Below the pieces are notes generated by a model that did not search any database, was not told the DNA's origin, and saw nothing but the letters and a program-made list of their open reading frames with translations. A stretch of DNA of 43,446 nucleotides. Origin: Polyangia bacterium. GTDB taxonomy: Bacteria > Myxococcota_A > Polyangia > Fen-1088. The translations under genes and the position numbers were made by a program. Shown here one piece after another: positions 34,064-43,136 of the stretch; position 1 is the first letter of the stretch, and each line of letters starts with the position of its first letter. The stretch is taken from positions 1 through 43,446 of the forward strand of contig DATATI010000045.1 of NCBI GenBank assembly GCA_036268875.1, written 5' to 3'.

Positions 34064-37000
34064 ATGTTGAAATATATCTTCTCGGCGATCTTCGTGGCCC
34101 TGGCCTGGGCCCTGGTCCTGGTTTTCCACGACGTGATGCCGATGTGGCCGGCCGTCGTCGCCACCGCGGTGATCGCCGCGGTCCTGGTCGGCCTGCTGGC
34201 CTGGCGCATTCTAGCCGCGCGCAGGGCCGCCGCCGCCATCGAGGACGGCCTGCGCGATCAAGCCTCGCGCCAGAACGACGGCATGCGCCCCGATCTGCAA
34301 GCCGAGATCGCCGCCATGGAGTCGGAGTTCAACAAGGCGGTCGGCGCCCTCAAGGGATCGAAGCTCGGCCGCAACGGGCGCGACGCCCTCGGTCTTCTGC
34401 CCTGGTACGTGATGATCGGACCGTCGGCCTCGGGCAAGACCACCGCCATTCGCAGCTCGGGCTTGAAGCTGCCGTACGGCAAGGGCGGCAAGGTGCGCGG
34501 GGTGGGCGGCACGCGCAACTGCGACTGGTGGATGACCAACGAAGCCATCCTGCTCGACACCGCCGGCCGCTGGAGCACCGACGACGACGACCGCGACGAA
34601 TGGCTGGCCTTTCTGGATCTCCTGAAGAGGACGCGGCCCAAAAAACCCATCAACGGCATCCTGCTGGCGGTCAGCGCGACGGATCTGCAGAAATCGGCCG
34701 AGGAAATTCAGGAGCTGTCCGTCCGGCTGCGCGAGCGCATCGACGAGGTAATCACGCGTCTTGAAGTGATCGTCCCGGTGTACCTGATGGTGACCAAGTG
34801 CGATCTGATCGCCGGGTTCGTCGAGGCCTTCGGCGACCTGAAGGATCGCGAGCGCGGCCAGATCTGGGGTTTCAGTCTGCCGTTGGTCAGCGAGGCCACC
34901 GATCACGTCGACGAGTTCGCCGCCCAGTTCGACGTCCTCACCGAGGTGCTGGAACGGCAGGCCCTGGTGCGCATGGGCGAAGAGCGCCGCATCGATGCCC
35001 GCGAGCGCATCTATTCTTTCCCGCAGCAGTTCGATTCTTTGCGCCAGGGGCTGGTCGATCTGGTGGCCAGCCTCTTCGACCAGAGCGTGTACCAGGACGC
35101 GCCCATCATGCGCGGCGTGTACTTCACCAGCGGCACGCAGGAAGGCCGCCCCGTCGACCGCATCATGGCCAGCATGGCCGAGGCGTTCGGCGTCCGCCCG
35201 CGCCTGGCCGCCGCCGCGCCGACGAAACCGAAGAGCTACTTCGTCAAGGATGTCTTCCAGCGCGTGGTGTTCCCCGACCGGGACGTCGCCGTGCGCAGCG
35301 CCCGCGTGCTGAAGCGCGAGCGGCTCTTGCGCTGGGTGACGGCGATCGGCGCGCTGTCGGTCTCGGCGGCGGTGCTGGTGCTGCCAATTTCCTCATACCT
35401 GGCGAACAAGCAATTCATCGTCGACACGCGCGGCTTCGTGGAAAAGCTTGTGCGGGCGCGCGAGGATCGCCCGGTCCGCGGACCGCTCGATCCCACCGCG
35501 CTGGAAGCGGCGTTGCCGATGGCCACCCGCCTGGCCAAGTTCGCCGCCAAGGGCCCGGAGGTCGGCCTGCAGTTCGTCGGCCTTTACCCGGGCGATCGCT
35601 TGATGGATCCGGTGCACGCCGCCGTCGAGAAGCTGGTGGTACGCCCGCTGCTGGACAGCGACGACGCCCAGTTGCAGGCCTTCGCCAAAGGGCACGGCGA
35701 CTTTGACGGGTCGGGCGCGATGAGCGGCCTTCTGCTGCACCTCTTGCTGACCCAGCCCAAGGCCTCCGACGAGCCATCGCCCGAAAGTGACGGCTGGCGT
35801 GACCACTGGGTGAGCGTGCTGGCCGAGACCGCCAGCGATCGCTTCGCCGCCATCACCGGATCGGCGGCGACCACCAAATCGCGCCAGAGCCTCGAAGGCG
35901 CGCTGCGCTTTTACGCTCTGAACATCGAGGAGGCCAGCGATCTCATCGACCGCAAGCCGGCGGTGGTGTCGCGCACGCGGGCGGCCCTGCTGGGCGCCAA
36001 CGAAGGCGATCCGCTGGCTGATTTGCTGCGCGATCCGAACATGCCGCGCGACATTCGCCTGATCGACATCGTGGGCGGCGCGGTGACCGTGTTCCAGGGC
36101 GGCGAGCAGCACCAGGGCGGCCCGATGGTGCCGGGCGCGTTCACGCCGGAGGGCTGGAAGATCACCAAGGCGCGCATCGAACGCCTGACCGCCGACCGCG
36201 AACACGACGAGAACGCCTGGGTGCTGGGCGCCGCGCGCAAGCGCGAAGTCATCGACGCCGGCGCGCTGCAGATGGCGTACTTCCGTCGTTATGTCGATTC
36301 GTGGAAGGCGTTCCTGTTGTCGCTGTCGATCAAGGAGCCGACCAACATCGAAGACGTCCGGCGCCTGCTGAAGGCGTTCATGATGGACAAGCCGCTGGAT
36401 TCGATCTGGCGCAACGCCAGCAAGAACCTGGTGTTCAAGGACGATTCGCTGATCGGGAAGGTGACCGAGAAGGCGTCTGGTTCGATCGATCGCCTGAAGA
36501 AAAAAATTCTGGGCTCGAGCGACGCGGACGCGGCGGCGAGTGGCGGCAAGACGCGCAACGAAGAGCCGACGTCGCCCGAGGACGTCGGCCGCGAGTTCGC
36601 CACCTTCCTGAGCTTCGGCCTCACCAAACCAACCGGCCTCGACACCTACGGGCAAATCCTGGCCGAGCTGAACGGCGCCGTCGGCGATCAAGGCGCCCCC
36701 GATCCGCGGGCGTTTCAAACCACCATCAAGGCCCAGCGGGTGAAGCTGCAAACGCTGATCAACAGCTTCAACGAAAACGGCTGGGAAGCGGCGTTACTGG
36801 AGAAGATCCTGATGCCGCCGCTTTTGGGATCAGAGGTGGCGGTCAGCGGCGCCACCGGCGATTCGGCCAACCGAAAGTGGTGCGACAGCATCGTCGTCGT
36901 CTACGACCAGCTCCTGGCCGGGAAGTATCCCTTCTCGAATGGCAAGGGCGCGCGCGACGCCCGGGTGGCCGACGTGGAGAAGTTCTTCCAACCGAAGACC

Positions 37001-37573
37001 GGCACGCTGTGGCAGTACTTCAGCGAGACGTTACAAGCCGACGTCGACCACCCGGCCGGCACCACCGTCTTTCACGTCAAGGATCAGCCAAGCGTGAAGT
37101 ACAAGCCGGCGCTGGTGGCGTTCCTCAAACACGCCCAGGAGCTGACCGATCTTCTGTACGCGAAGGATCCCGGCAAGCTGGGCCTGACGGTTTCCATCCG
37201 CATCCGCCCGTCGGCGCCGTACACCAAGATCGTCTTCGACAGCGGCGGCCGCAAGGTCACCTACTTCAACACCAAGGAACGCTGGGACGAAGTGGTGTGG
37301 CCGGCGCGCGGGGCGCTGTTTCACTTCTTCCAGAAGTCGGGCGACGGCGAGATCGGCTACACCGACGGCGAATGGGCGCTGTTCCATCTGCTGGAGGCCG
37401 GCAAGCTGTCCACCAGTTCGGACGGCGAGGAGTACCTGGCCGGCACCTGGGCACCGCCGGTCGGTGACGGCCTCATCCGCGCCGACATCAAACCGGCCGT
37501 TTTGTTGCGCGCCTTCCGCGGCTTCGACATTCCGCATTCCATTGTCCAGGGAGCGGGCGGCTGCGGCCGCTGA
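34064..37573 (+). CDS. tssM: T6SS inner-membrane protein TssM (IcmF)
   Basis: A 1169-residue protein. Two N-terminal TM segments (YIFSAIFVALAWALVLVF and VVATAVIAAVLVGLLAW) and a third near residue 425 (VTAIGALSVSAAVLVLP) frame a cytoplasmic NTPase-like domain with Walker A GPSASGKTT (119-127) and DTAGRWST. The large periplasmic part (about 450-1169) is helical and ends in the beta domain that binds TssJ. The Walker A motif being intact suggests nucleotide use, as in some TssM. GAGGA before the ATG. It is the scaffold of the membrane complex. Confidence 0.95.
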   Translation: MLKYIFSAIFVALAWALVLVFHDVMPMWPAVVATAVIAAVLVGLLAWRILAARRAAAAIEDGLRDQASRQNDGMRPDLQAEIAAMESEFNKAVGALKGSKLGRNGRDALGLLPWYVMIGPSASGKTTAIRSSGLKLPYGKGGKVRGVGGTRNCDWWMTNEAILLDTAGRWSTDDDDRDEWLAFLDLLKRTRPKKPINGILLAVSATDLQKSAEEIQELSVRLRERIDEVITRLEVIVPVYLMVTKCDLIAGFVEAFGDLKDRERGQIWGFSLPLVSEATDHVDEFAAQFDVLTEVLERQALVRMGEERRIDARERIYSFPQQFDSLRQGLVDLVASLFDQSVYQDAPIMRGVYFTSGTQEGRPVDRIMASMAEAFGVRPRLAAAAPTKPKSYFVKDVFQRVVFPDRDVAVRSARVLKRERLLRWVTAIGALSVSAAVLVLPISSYLANKQFIVDTRGFVEKLVRAREDRPVRGPLDPTALEAALPMATRLAKFAAKGPEVGLQFVGLYPGDRLMDPVHAAVEKLVVRPLLDSDDAQLQAFAKGHGDFDGSGAMSGLLLHLLLTQPKASDEPSPESDGWRDHWVSVLAETASDRFAAITGSAATTKSRQSLEGALRFYALNIEEASDLIDRKPAVVSRTRAALLGANEGDPLADLLRDPNMPRDIRLIDIVGGAVTVFQGGEQHQGGPMVPGAFTPEGWKITKARIERLTADREHDENAWVLGAARKREVIDAGALQMAYFRRYVDSWKAFLLSLSIKEPTNIEDVRRLLKAFMMDKPLDSIWRNASKNLVFKDDSLIGKVTEKASGSIDRLKKKILGSSDADAAASGGKTRNEEPTSPEDVGREFATFLSFGLTKPTGLDTYGQILAELNGAVGDQGAPDPRAFQTTIKAQRVKLQTLINSFNENGWEAALLEKILMPPLLGSEVAVSGATGDSANRKWCDSIVVVYDQLLAGKYPFSNGKGARDARVADVEKFFQPKTGTLWQYFSETLQADVDHPAGTTVFHVKDQPSVKYKPALVAFLKHAQELTDLLYAKDPGKLGLTVSIRIRPSAPYTKIVFDSGGRKVTYFNTKERWDEVVWPARGALFHFFQKSGDGEIGYTDGEWALFHLLEAGKLSTSSDGEEYLAGTWAPPVGDGLIRADIKPAVLLRAFRGFDIPHSIVQGAGGCGR

Positions 37574-37583
37574 GGGGAATCAC

Positions 37584-38510
37584 ATGAGTGGCGGCGGACA
37601 GAACAGCATCGGCATCTACGGCAAGGTCAGCAGCCAGCCTGATTTCTTGCGCGGCAACGCCGGCGATTTCTCCCAGGCCGGTTTCGACCGCTGGTTTCAA
37701 GACGCCGTCGAGACCCTGCGCGCCGAGGGCACGTCGCTGCCAGAAGCCCCGACCGGGTTTCTGATGGCGCCGGAAGGATCGCCCTTCGCTTTTGTCGGCG
37801 CCTTCGCGCCCAGCACGGACGCCGCTGGGCGCGCCTTCCCGCTGGTGGTGTTCGCCCAGATCGACGCGCGAGCGCTGGCCGAATCGTTTCCGCAGGTGGC
37901 CTTGCACCACGGCGCCTTCGTCGCCGCGGCCGGCAACCTCATCGCCGCCGCCGGCGCCGTGCCCGGACCCATGCTGGTCGGCGAAGCGCAGGAACTGGCG
38001 CCGACGCTGCCCGATTCTCCCGATGGTGGCGGCCTGGCGATCTCGCTGGGCAATGAATCCGCGCAGCCGCTTTTGGCCGCGGTGGGCGGCACGCCCGCCG
38101 GGTTGGGATATGCCTTGCGCACGTTCGCCCTGGCTTGTGACCAGGCCGTCAAGACGGGCCCCGGCGGCCGCAGCGGCGTCATCACCGTCGACGCGCCGGC
38201 GCCCAACGCCGCCGTCCGCGCGCTTTGGCTGGAGATCGCCCGGCGCCGCCTGCGCTGGCGCGACGCCGGCCCGTCGCTGCTGTGGACCGAAGCGCCCGTC
38301 GGTCGCTTGCTCCTCACGCTGGGCCAGCCGACGCCCGCCGCCGTCAGTTATCTGGCCAACCCGCGCCACCGCGCCCCGCGCTTCTGGCCGCTGCGCACCG
38401 ACGTGGTCAGCGCCCTCGACCAAGCGATGAAGGCGTTGCTGCCCGAACAACGCCGCCTGGTGGAAAACCCGCGCGTGTCGCTGGGCGAGCTGGCCTCGTC
38501 GTTCGGTTAA
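37584..38510 (+). CDS. tagF: T6SS-associated TagF-type protein
   Basis: 308 residues from ATG 37584, with GAGGGG before it. The frame opens further up, inside tssM. It matches the TagF domain (DUF2094, BMA_A0400 type): IGIYGKVSSQPDFLRGNAGDF, GFDRWFQDAVETLRAEG and a long helical C-terminus. In Pseudomonas-like systems TagF blocks T6SS assembly by holding the Fha protein until relieved by PpkA-dependent phosphorylation. No PppA phosphatase domain is fused here. It lies 10 nt after tssM. A PEGA kinase upstream of tssJ makes TagF-based control likely. Confidence 0.85.
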   Translation: MSGGGQNSIGIYGKVSSQPDFLRGNAGDFSQAGFDRWFQDAVETLRAEGTSLPEAPTGFLMAPEGSPFAFVGAFAPSTDAAGRAFPLVVFAQIDARALAESFPQVALHHGAFVAAAGNLIAAAGAVPGPMLVGEAQELAPTLPDSPDGGGLAISLGNESAQPLLAAVGGTPAGLGYALRTFALACDQAVKTGPGGRSGVITVDAPAPNAAVRALWLEIARRRLRWRDAGPSLLWTEAPVGRLLLTLGQPTPAAVSYLANPRHRAPRFWPLRTDVVSALDQAMKALLPEQRRLVENPRVSLGELASSFG

Positions 38511-38522
38511 AGGAGGCGCTGC

Positions 38523-38987
38523 ATGAACGACGTGCGTTGCCTGCTCTACGGCCTGCTGCTGAGCGTGAGCGGCTGCATGGCCACCGGACAACCTTTTTCA
38601 GCCGTCCAATCAGGTTTTCCCTCACTGCGCGAGGAGGCGGGCCGAATCTATTTTTATCGTTCGACAGGCTCCGTCTACGGCGTCGCCCAACACAGCAAGA
38701 TCCTGATCGACGGCGCGATGGTGGGTCGTTCGATTCCGGGCGGCGTTTTCTACGTCGACGTTCCGGAAGGCAAGCACACCATCTCGCTTCCCACCTTGGG
38801 CGTAGCGAAAGAGAACACGCTATCCGTCCGCATCATGGGAGGCGAGACCGTCTTCATCAAGACGTGGGTCGGAGCCTCCGGCTTGGCCGGGCGAACCAAC
38901 ATTGAGGTGGCGGAGCCCGAAGACGCGCGCCCGGTAATCAAAACCCTGACGTTCACCGGCGGCGCCAAGGAAGAACCGACCGAGTAG
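38523..38987 (+). CDS. DUF2846 lipoprotein in the T6SS operon
   Basis: A 154-residue lipoprotein: signal ending LLLSVSGC with Cys18 lipidated. The mature domain fits DUF2846: GRIYFYRSTGSVYGVAQHSKILIDGAMVGRSIPGGVFYVDVPEGKHTI, a compact beta-sandwich. Strong AGGAGG before the ATG, 12 nt after tagF, so it belongs to the T6SS transcript. It is not a core T6SS part in known systems. Position suggests an outer-membrane accessory, possibly near TssJ. Function unknown. Stop 9 nt from the convergent TPR-methyltransferase stop. Confidence 0.78.
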   Translation: MNDVRCLLYGLLLSVSGCMATGQPFSAVQSGFPSLREEAGRIYFYRSTGSVYGVAQHSKILIDGAMVGRSIPGGVFYVDVPEGKHTISLPTLGVAKENTLSVRIMGGETVFIKTWVGASGLAGRTNIEVAEPEDARPVIKTLTFTGGAKEEPTE

Positions 38988-38996
38988 ACGATAGGC

Positions 38997-40340
38997 TCAG
39001 CGGCGCGCGGTGACCAGCAAGCCCTCGACGGGCAGCATGTTCTCGATGCGGAGGTGGGCTCTCTGGATCGACAGCGCGCCCAGACCGGCGGCGGTCAGGG
39101 TGCGACGGACATAGTCCTCGCCGTGGGAGTAGCGGCCGTGCGGGTTGATCTGGAAACCGACGGCCGACTCTGGGGCGAGGTGCTCGACGGTGAAGACCAG
39201 GTGGCCGCCCGGCCGTAACGCGGCGGCGGCGGACGAAGCCGCTTCCGAGAGATCGCCGAAGTAGCAGAGCGTGTCGGCCGAAACCACCAGGTCGAAAGCC
39301 GCGGGGTGCGCCCGCATGTACGCGGTCAGCTCCGCGGTTTCCAGCGCATCATAGCCGCCGCGGGTCTTGGCTCGAAAAAGCATCTCCTTGGACAGATCGA
39401 TGCCGACCAGTCGACGGGCATACGGTCGCAGGAACGGCGCGCACAGGCCCGTGCCCGCACCGGCGTCCAGCACGTCCAGCGTCGCCGACGCCGTCGCCAG
39501 CGCCGCGGCCACGGCGTCGCCGACCAGGGCGGGCGCGCGATATTGCAACCGCCCCAGCACGTGGTCAAAACTGGCGGCGAAGCTGTCGAACGTGGTGCGC
39601 ACGAAATCGTCCGACGCGCGCGCCGGAACTTCGTCGCCCGAGCACGAGGCCAGCATGTGCTTGGCCACGGCGTTGTCCGGTTCCAGGTTCAGCCAACTTT
39701 TGTAGACGCCGACCGCCTCGTCGACCCGGCCCACCGCGTACAGCGTCGCGCCCACCCGGCGATAGGATTCGCCGTCGTACGGGCGCAGGGTCAGGGCACG
39801 TTGATACGCGGTCAGCGCCTCGTGGCTGCGGCCGGTGTCGCGCAGGATCGATCCGAGGTTGTGGTACGCCTCCGCGTGCTCGTCGTCGAGCTCGATGGCG
39901 CGGCGAAAGGACACCTCGGCGCCGGCCTTGTCGTCCTTGCGCCGCAACACCGAGCCGAGGTTGGTGTGCGCCCCCGGGTGCTCCGGCCGCAGCGCCAGCA
40001 CGCGGCGGTACTGCGCCTCGGCCTCGTCGACGCGCCCCTGCTCAAGGTACATATTGCCCAGGTTGTTGTGAGCGTCGGCGTGCTCGGGCGCCGCCGCCAC
40101 CGCACGCTGGACCAGCGCGATCGCTTCCTCGTGCAGGCCGCGTTCATGACGAGAAAGCCCCAAAAAATGCAGCGAATCGGCGTGGTCCGGCACGCCGGCC
40201 AGGATGCGGCGGTAGATCTCCTCCGCCGCGTCCAAAAGGCCACCCTTTTGCAGCCCCACCGCCAGCTCGACGGCGTCGGGGATGGTCATCTCGGCGGGCA
40301 CGGTCCGGCGCACCGGCGCTTCTTTGCTGGGCGTGGTCAT
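38997..40340 (-). CDS. TPR protein with SAM-dependent methyltransferase domain
   Basis: A 447-residue protein. Residues about 15-235 are six TPR-type repeats (AEEIYRRILAGVPDHADSLHFLG; AIALVQRAVAAAPEHADAHNNLG; and so on). Residues about 260-447 are a class I methyltransferase: motif I LDVLDAGAGTGL, acidic residue in LVGIDLSKEML, motif III-IV region DLVVSADTLCYF. TPR-methyltransferase fusions of this kind are seen in Myxococcota and other bacteria, but their substrates are mostly unknown. It sits between the two halves of the T6SS locus, 15 nt downstream of tssH on the same strand, and shares its transcript. It could methylate a T6SS component, which is inferred from position only. Confidence 0.85.
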   Translation of the reverse strand: MTTPSKEAPVRRTVPAEMTIPDAVELAVGLQKGGLLDAAEEIYRRILAGVPDHADSLHFLGLSRHERGLHEEAIALVQRAVAAAPEHADAHNNLGNMYLEQGRVDEAEAQYRRVLALRPEHPGAHTNLGSVLRRKDDKAGAEVSFRRAIELDDEHAEAYHNLGSILRDTGRSHEALTAYQRALTLRPYDGESYRRVGATLYAVGRVDEAVGVYKSWLNLEPDNAVAKHMLASCSGDEVPARASDDFVRTTFDSFAASFDHVLGRLQYRAPALVGDAVAAALATASATLDVLDAGAGTGLCAPFLRPYARRLVGIDLSKEMLFRAKTRGGYDALETAELTAYMRAHPAAFDLVVSADTLCYFGDLSEAASSAAAALRPGGHLVFTVEHLAPESAVGFQINPHGRYSHGEDYVRRTLTAAGLGALSIQRAHLRIENMLPVEGLLVTARR

Positions 40341-40355
40341 GGCGAGCGCTCCGAC

Positions 40356-43124
40356 TTATTCGAAGGCGTATTCGAATTCGGCGGCCGGCGCCGTCACCGC
40401 CACCTTCTTGACCGGGTCGCCCTTCATCAGGCGGGTCAAGATCTCCAGGCTGATCCGCGGCAGCAGCGTGTTGGTGAGGATGGCGTCGATCATGCGACCA
40501 CCGCTTTCGATCTCGGTGCAGCGGCTGACGATCAGCTTGACCACGGCGTCGTCGAAGGTGAACGGCACCTTGTGGTTCTCGGCGATGCGCTTGGTGACAC
40601 GGCCCAGTTGCAGGCGCGCGATGTTGCCGATCATCTCGTCCGACAGCGGGTAGTACGGGATGGTCACCATACGGCCGAGGAGCGCCGCCGGGAACGATTT
40701 CAGCAGCGGCTCGCGCAGGGCCTTGGCGATGCCGTCTGGATCCGGCAACAACTCGGGGTCCTTGCACATGTTGATGATGAGCTCGCTGCCCACGTTCGAC
40801 GTCAGGATGATGAGCGTGTTCTTGAAATCGATCAGGCGCCCTTCGCCGTCCTCCATGAAGCCTTTGTCGAAGACCTGAAAGAACAGCTCGTGCACGTCGC
40901 TGTGCGCCTTCTCCACCTCGTCCAGTAACACCACGCTGTAGGGCCGGCGGCGCACGGCTTCGGTCAACACGCCGCCCTCGCCGTAGCCGACGTACCCGGG
41001 AGGGGCGCCCTTCAGTGTCGAGACGGTGTGCGCTTCTTGAAACTCGCTCATGTTGATGGTGATCAGATTCTGTTCGCCGCCGTAAAGAGATTCCGCCAGC
41101 GTCAGCGCCGTCTCGGTTTTGCCGACACCCGACGGGCCGGCCAACATGAACACGCCGATCGGTTTGCTGGGGTTTTCCAGGCCGGCGCGCGAGGTTTGAA
41201 TGCGTCGGGCGATCATCTCCAGCGCGTGGCCCTGGCCGATCACCCGCTGGCCCAGAGTGTCCGCGAGCTTCAGCACGGTCTCGATCTCGTTCTTCACCAT
41301 GCGGCCGACGGGAATGCCAGTCCAGTCGCCGACCACGGCGGCCACGGCCTGGTTGTCCACCGTCGGCAGAATCAGCGGCGTGTGCCCTTGCAGCGTGCTG
41401 AGCTCGCCTTGCAGCCGCTTGAGCTTCTCCAGCAGCGGCGCCCGCTCGGCTTCGCTGAGCGCCGGCGTCTTGGCCGCCACCGGCGGCGGCGCGACCTTTT
41501 CGACCTTGCCGGCTTGGCCCTCTTTGTCAGGTTTCGCGGCCACCGCCTCCAGCTTGCTGGCGGTGCCTTCCACCTTCTCCGTCGATCCGCGCAGCGTCTT
41601 GCGGATGGCCAGGATCTCGTCGACCAGGCCCTTTTCGGCTTTCCAGCGCGCTTCCAGCTCGGCGAGGCGCTTGTGCTCGGCTTCCAGCTTGCCGTTGGCG
41701 GTCACCTCGCGTTCGGCGGTCTCCCAGCCGGCCGCTCTCTCGCGCCCCAGGATCCCAAGCTCGATGTCCAGCGCGACGATGCGGCTGCGGCTGTCCTCCA
41801 CCTCGGCCGGCACGGCATGCTGGCTGATGGCCACCCGCGCGCAGGCGGTGTCCAGCAGACTGACCGACTTATCGGGCAACTGGCGGGCCGGGATGTACCG
41901 GTGTGACAGCTTCACCGACGCCTCCAGCGCCTCGTCCAGGATCTGCACGCGGTGATGCGCCTCCAGCGTCGACGCCACCCCGCGCATCATCAGCAGCGCC
42001 TTCTCTTCGGTCGGCTCGGGCACCTGCACGACCTGGAACCGCCGGGTCAGGGCCGGATCTTTCTCGATGTGCTTCTTGTACTCGGCCCAGGTGGTGGCAG
42101 CGATCGTCCGCAGCTTGCCGCGGGCCAGGGCCGGCTTCAGCAAGTTGGCCGCGTCGCCGGTGCCGGCGGCGCCTCCCGCCCCCACCAGCGTGTGGGCCTC
42201 GTCGATGAACAGGATGATCGGCGTCGGCGACGACTGCACCTCGTCGATGACCGACCGGAGCCGCTGCTCGAACTCGCCTTTCATCGACGCGCCCGCCTGC
42301 ATGAGGCCGACATCGAGAACACAAAGCTTGACCCCTTTGAGCGGAGGAGGAACGTCCCCCGACGCGACGCGCTGGGCGAAGCCTTCGACGACAGCCGTTT
42401 TGCCCACGCCCGCTTCCCCAGTCAGGATCGGATTGTTCTGTCGCCGGCGCATGAGGACGTCGATAACCTGCCGGACTTCGTCGTCACGGCCAAGGACGGG
42501 GTCCATCTGTCCCCCCTTCGCCTTGGCTGTGAGATCCTGGCTGAACCGGTCAAGCGCGGTGGTGCCTTTGGCGCCGGGCGCAGCGGCCGCACCTTCGGCG
42601 CCCGCTGCAGCGACGCCCGAACCGTCCATCGGGCGAAGGTTGCCTTCGTCGGATCCGGTCCAGATCGCGCCCTGGCCGGCGGCCACCTCATCGACCGGAA
42701 GCTTGGCGAACTCCTGCGAGACGCCGATCAGCGCGCGTCTCAACTCGACGGATTTCAGGATTCCGACCAGGAGGTGTCCGGTGCGGATTTGCGTCTCGCC
42801 AAACAGGAGCGTCGCATAGTGCCAGCCGCGGTCGAGCGCGTCCGCGACCTGGTTCGAGATGCCGGGCATCTCGGTTTCGTTCTTGCGGAATCCGTTCACC
42901 ATTGCGGTCGCATCCGCCAGCATTTTGGCGCGGTCCAGTTTGAAATGATCGGCGGTGAGCGCGAGGTCCGTTCGGTCCTTCTGCAGGATATGCATGAGCC
43001 AATGGGCAAGCTCGAGGTTACGATTTCCGGCGCTCTTCGCCTGCCGCAATCCTTGCAGGAACGACTCGTAGCCGACGCGGTTCAGCTTGCCGGCGACCGC
43101 TTCGACGCTGATGTCCGCGCCCAT
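40356..43124 (-). CDS. tssH: T6SS AAA+ ATPase TssH (ClpV)
   Basis: A 922-residue ClpV. The N-terminal domain (about 1-150) is followed by AAA-1 with Walker A TGEAGVGKT (near 235) and Walker B IILFIDEAHTLVGAGG, a Leu/Glu-rich middle coiled-coil, and AAA-2 with GPSGVGKTE (near 660) and VVLLDEVEKAH. ClpV strips contracted TssB/TssC sheath for reuse. The long linker (about 495-570: Ala/Lys/Glu-rich, AVAAKPDKEGQAGKVEKVA) is somewhat expanded. GGGAGA precedes the ATG. 12 nt after the tssG end, with the TPR-methyltransferase downstream. Confidence 0.95.
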   Translation of the reverse strand: MGADISVEAVAGKLNRVGYESFLQGLRQAKSAGNRNLELAHWLMHILQKDRTDLALTADHFKLDRAKMLADATAMVNGFRKNETEMPGISNQVADALDRGWHYATLLFGETQIRTGHLLVGILKSVELRRALIGVSQEFAKLPVDEVAAGQGAIWTGSDEGNLRPMDGSGVAAAGAEGAAAAPGAKGTTALDRFSQDLTAKAKGGQMDPVLGRDDEVRQVIDVLMRRRQNNPILTGEAGVGKTAVVEGFAQRVASGDVPPPLKGVKLCVLDVGLMQAGASMKGEFEQRLRSVIDEVQSSPTPIILFIDEAHTLVGAGGAAGTGDAANLLKPALARGKLRTIAATTWAEYKKHIEKDPALTRRFQVVQVPEPTEEKALLMMRGVASTLEAHHRVQILDEALEASVKLSHRYIPARQLPDKSVSLLDTACARVAISQHAVPAEVEDSRSRIVALDIELGILGRERAAGWETAEREVTANGKLEAEHKRLAELEARWKAEKGLVDEILAIRKTLRGSTEKVEGTASKLEAVAAKPDKEGQAGKVEKVAPPPVAAKTPALSEAERAPLLEKLKRLQGELSTLQGHTPLILPTVDNQAVAAVVGDWTGIPVGRMVKNEIETVLKLADTLGQRVIGQGHALEMIARRIQTSRAGLENPSKPIGVFMLAGPSGVGKTETALTLAESLYGGEQNLITINMSEFQEAHTVSTLKGAPPGYVGYGEGGVLTEAVRRRPYSVVLLDEVEKAHSDVHELFFQVFDKGFMEDGEGRLIDFKNTLIILTSNVGSELIINMCKDPELLPDPDGIAKALREPLLKSFPAALLGRMVTIPYYPLSDEMIGNIARLQLGRVTKRIAENHKVPFTFDDAVVKLIVSRCTEIESGGRMIDAILTNTLLPRISLEILTRLMKGDPVKKVAVTAPAAEFEYAFE

Positions 43125-43136
43125 TGGCGAATCTCC

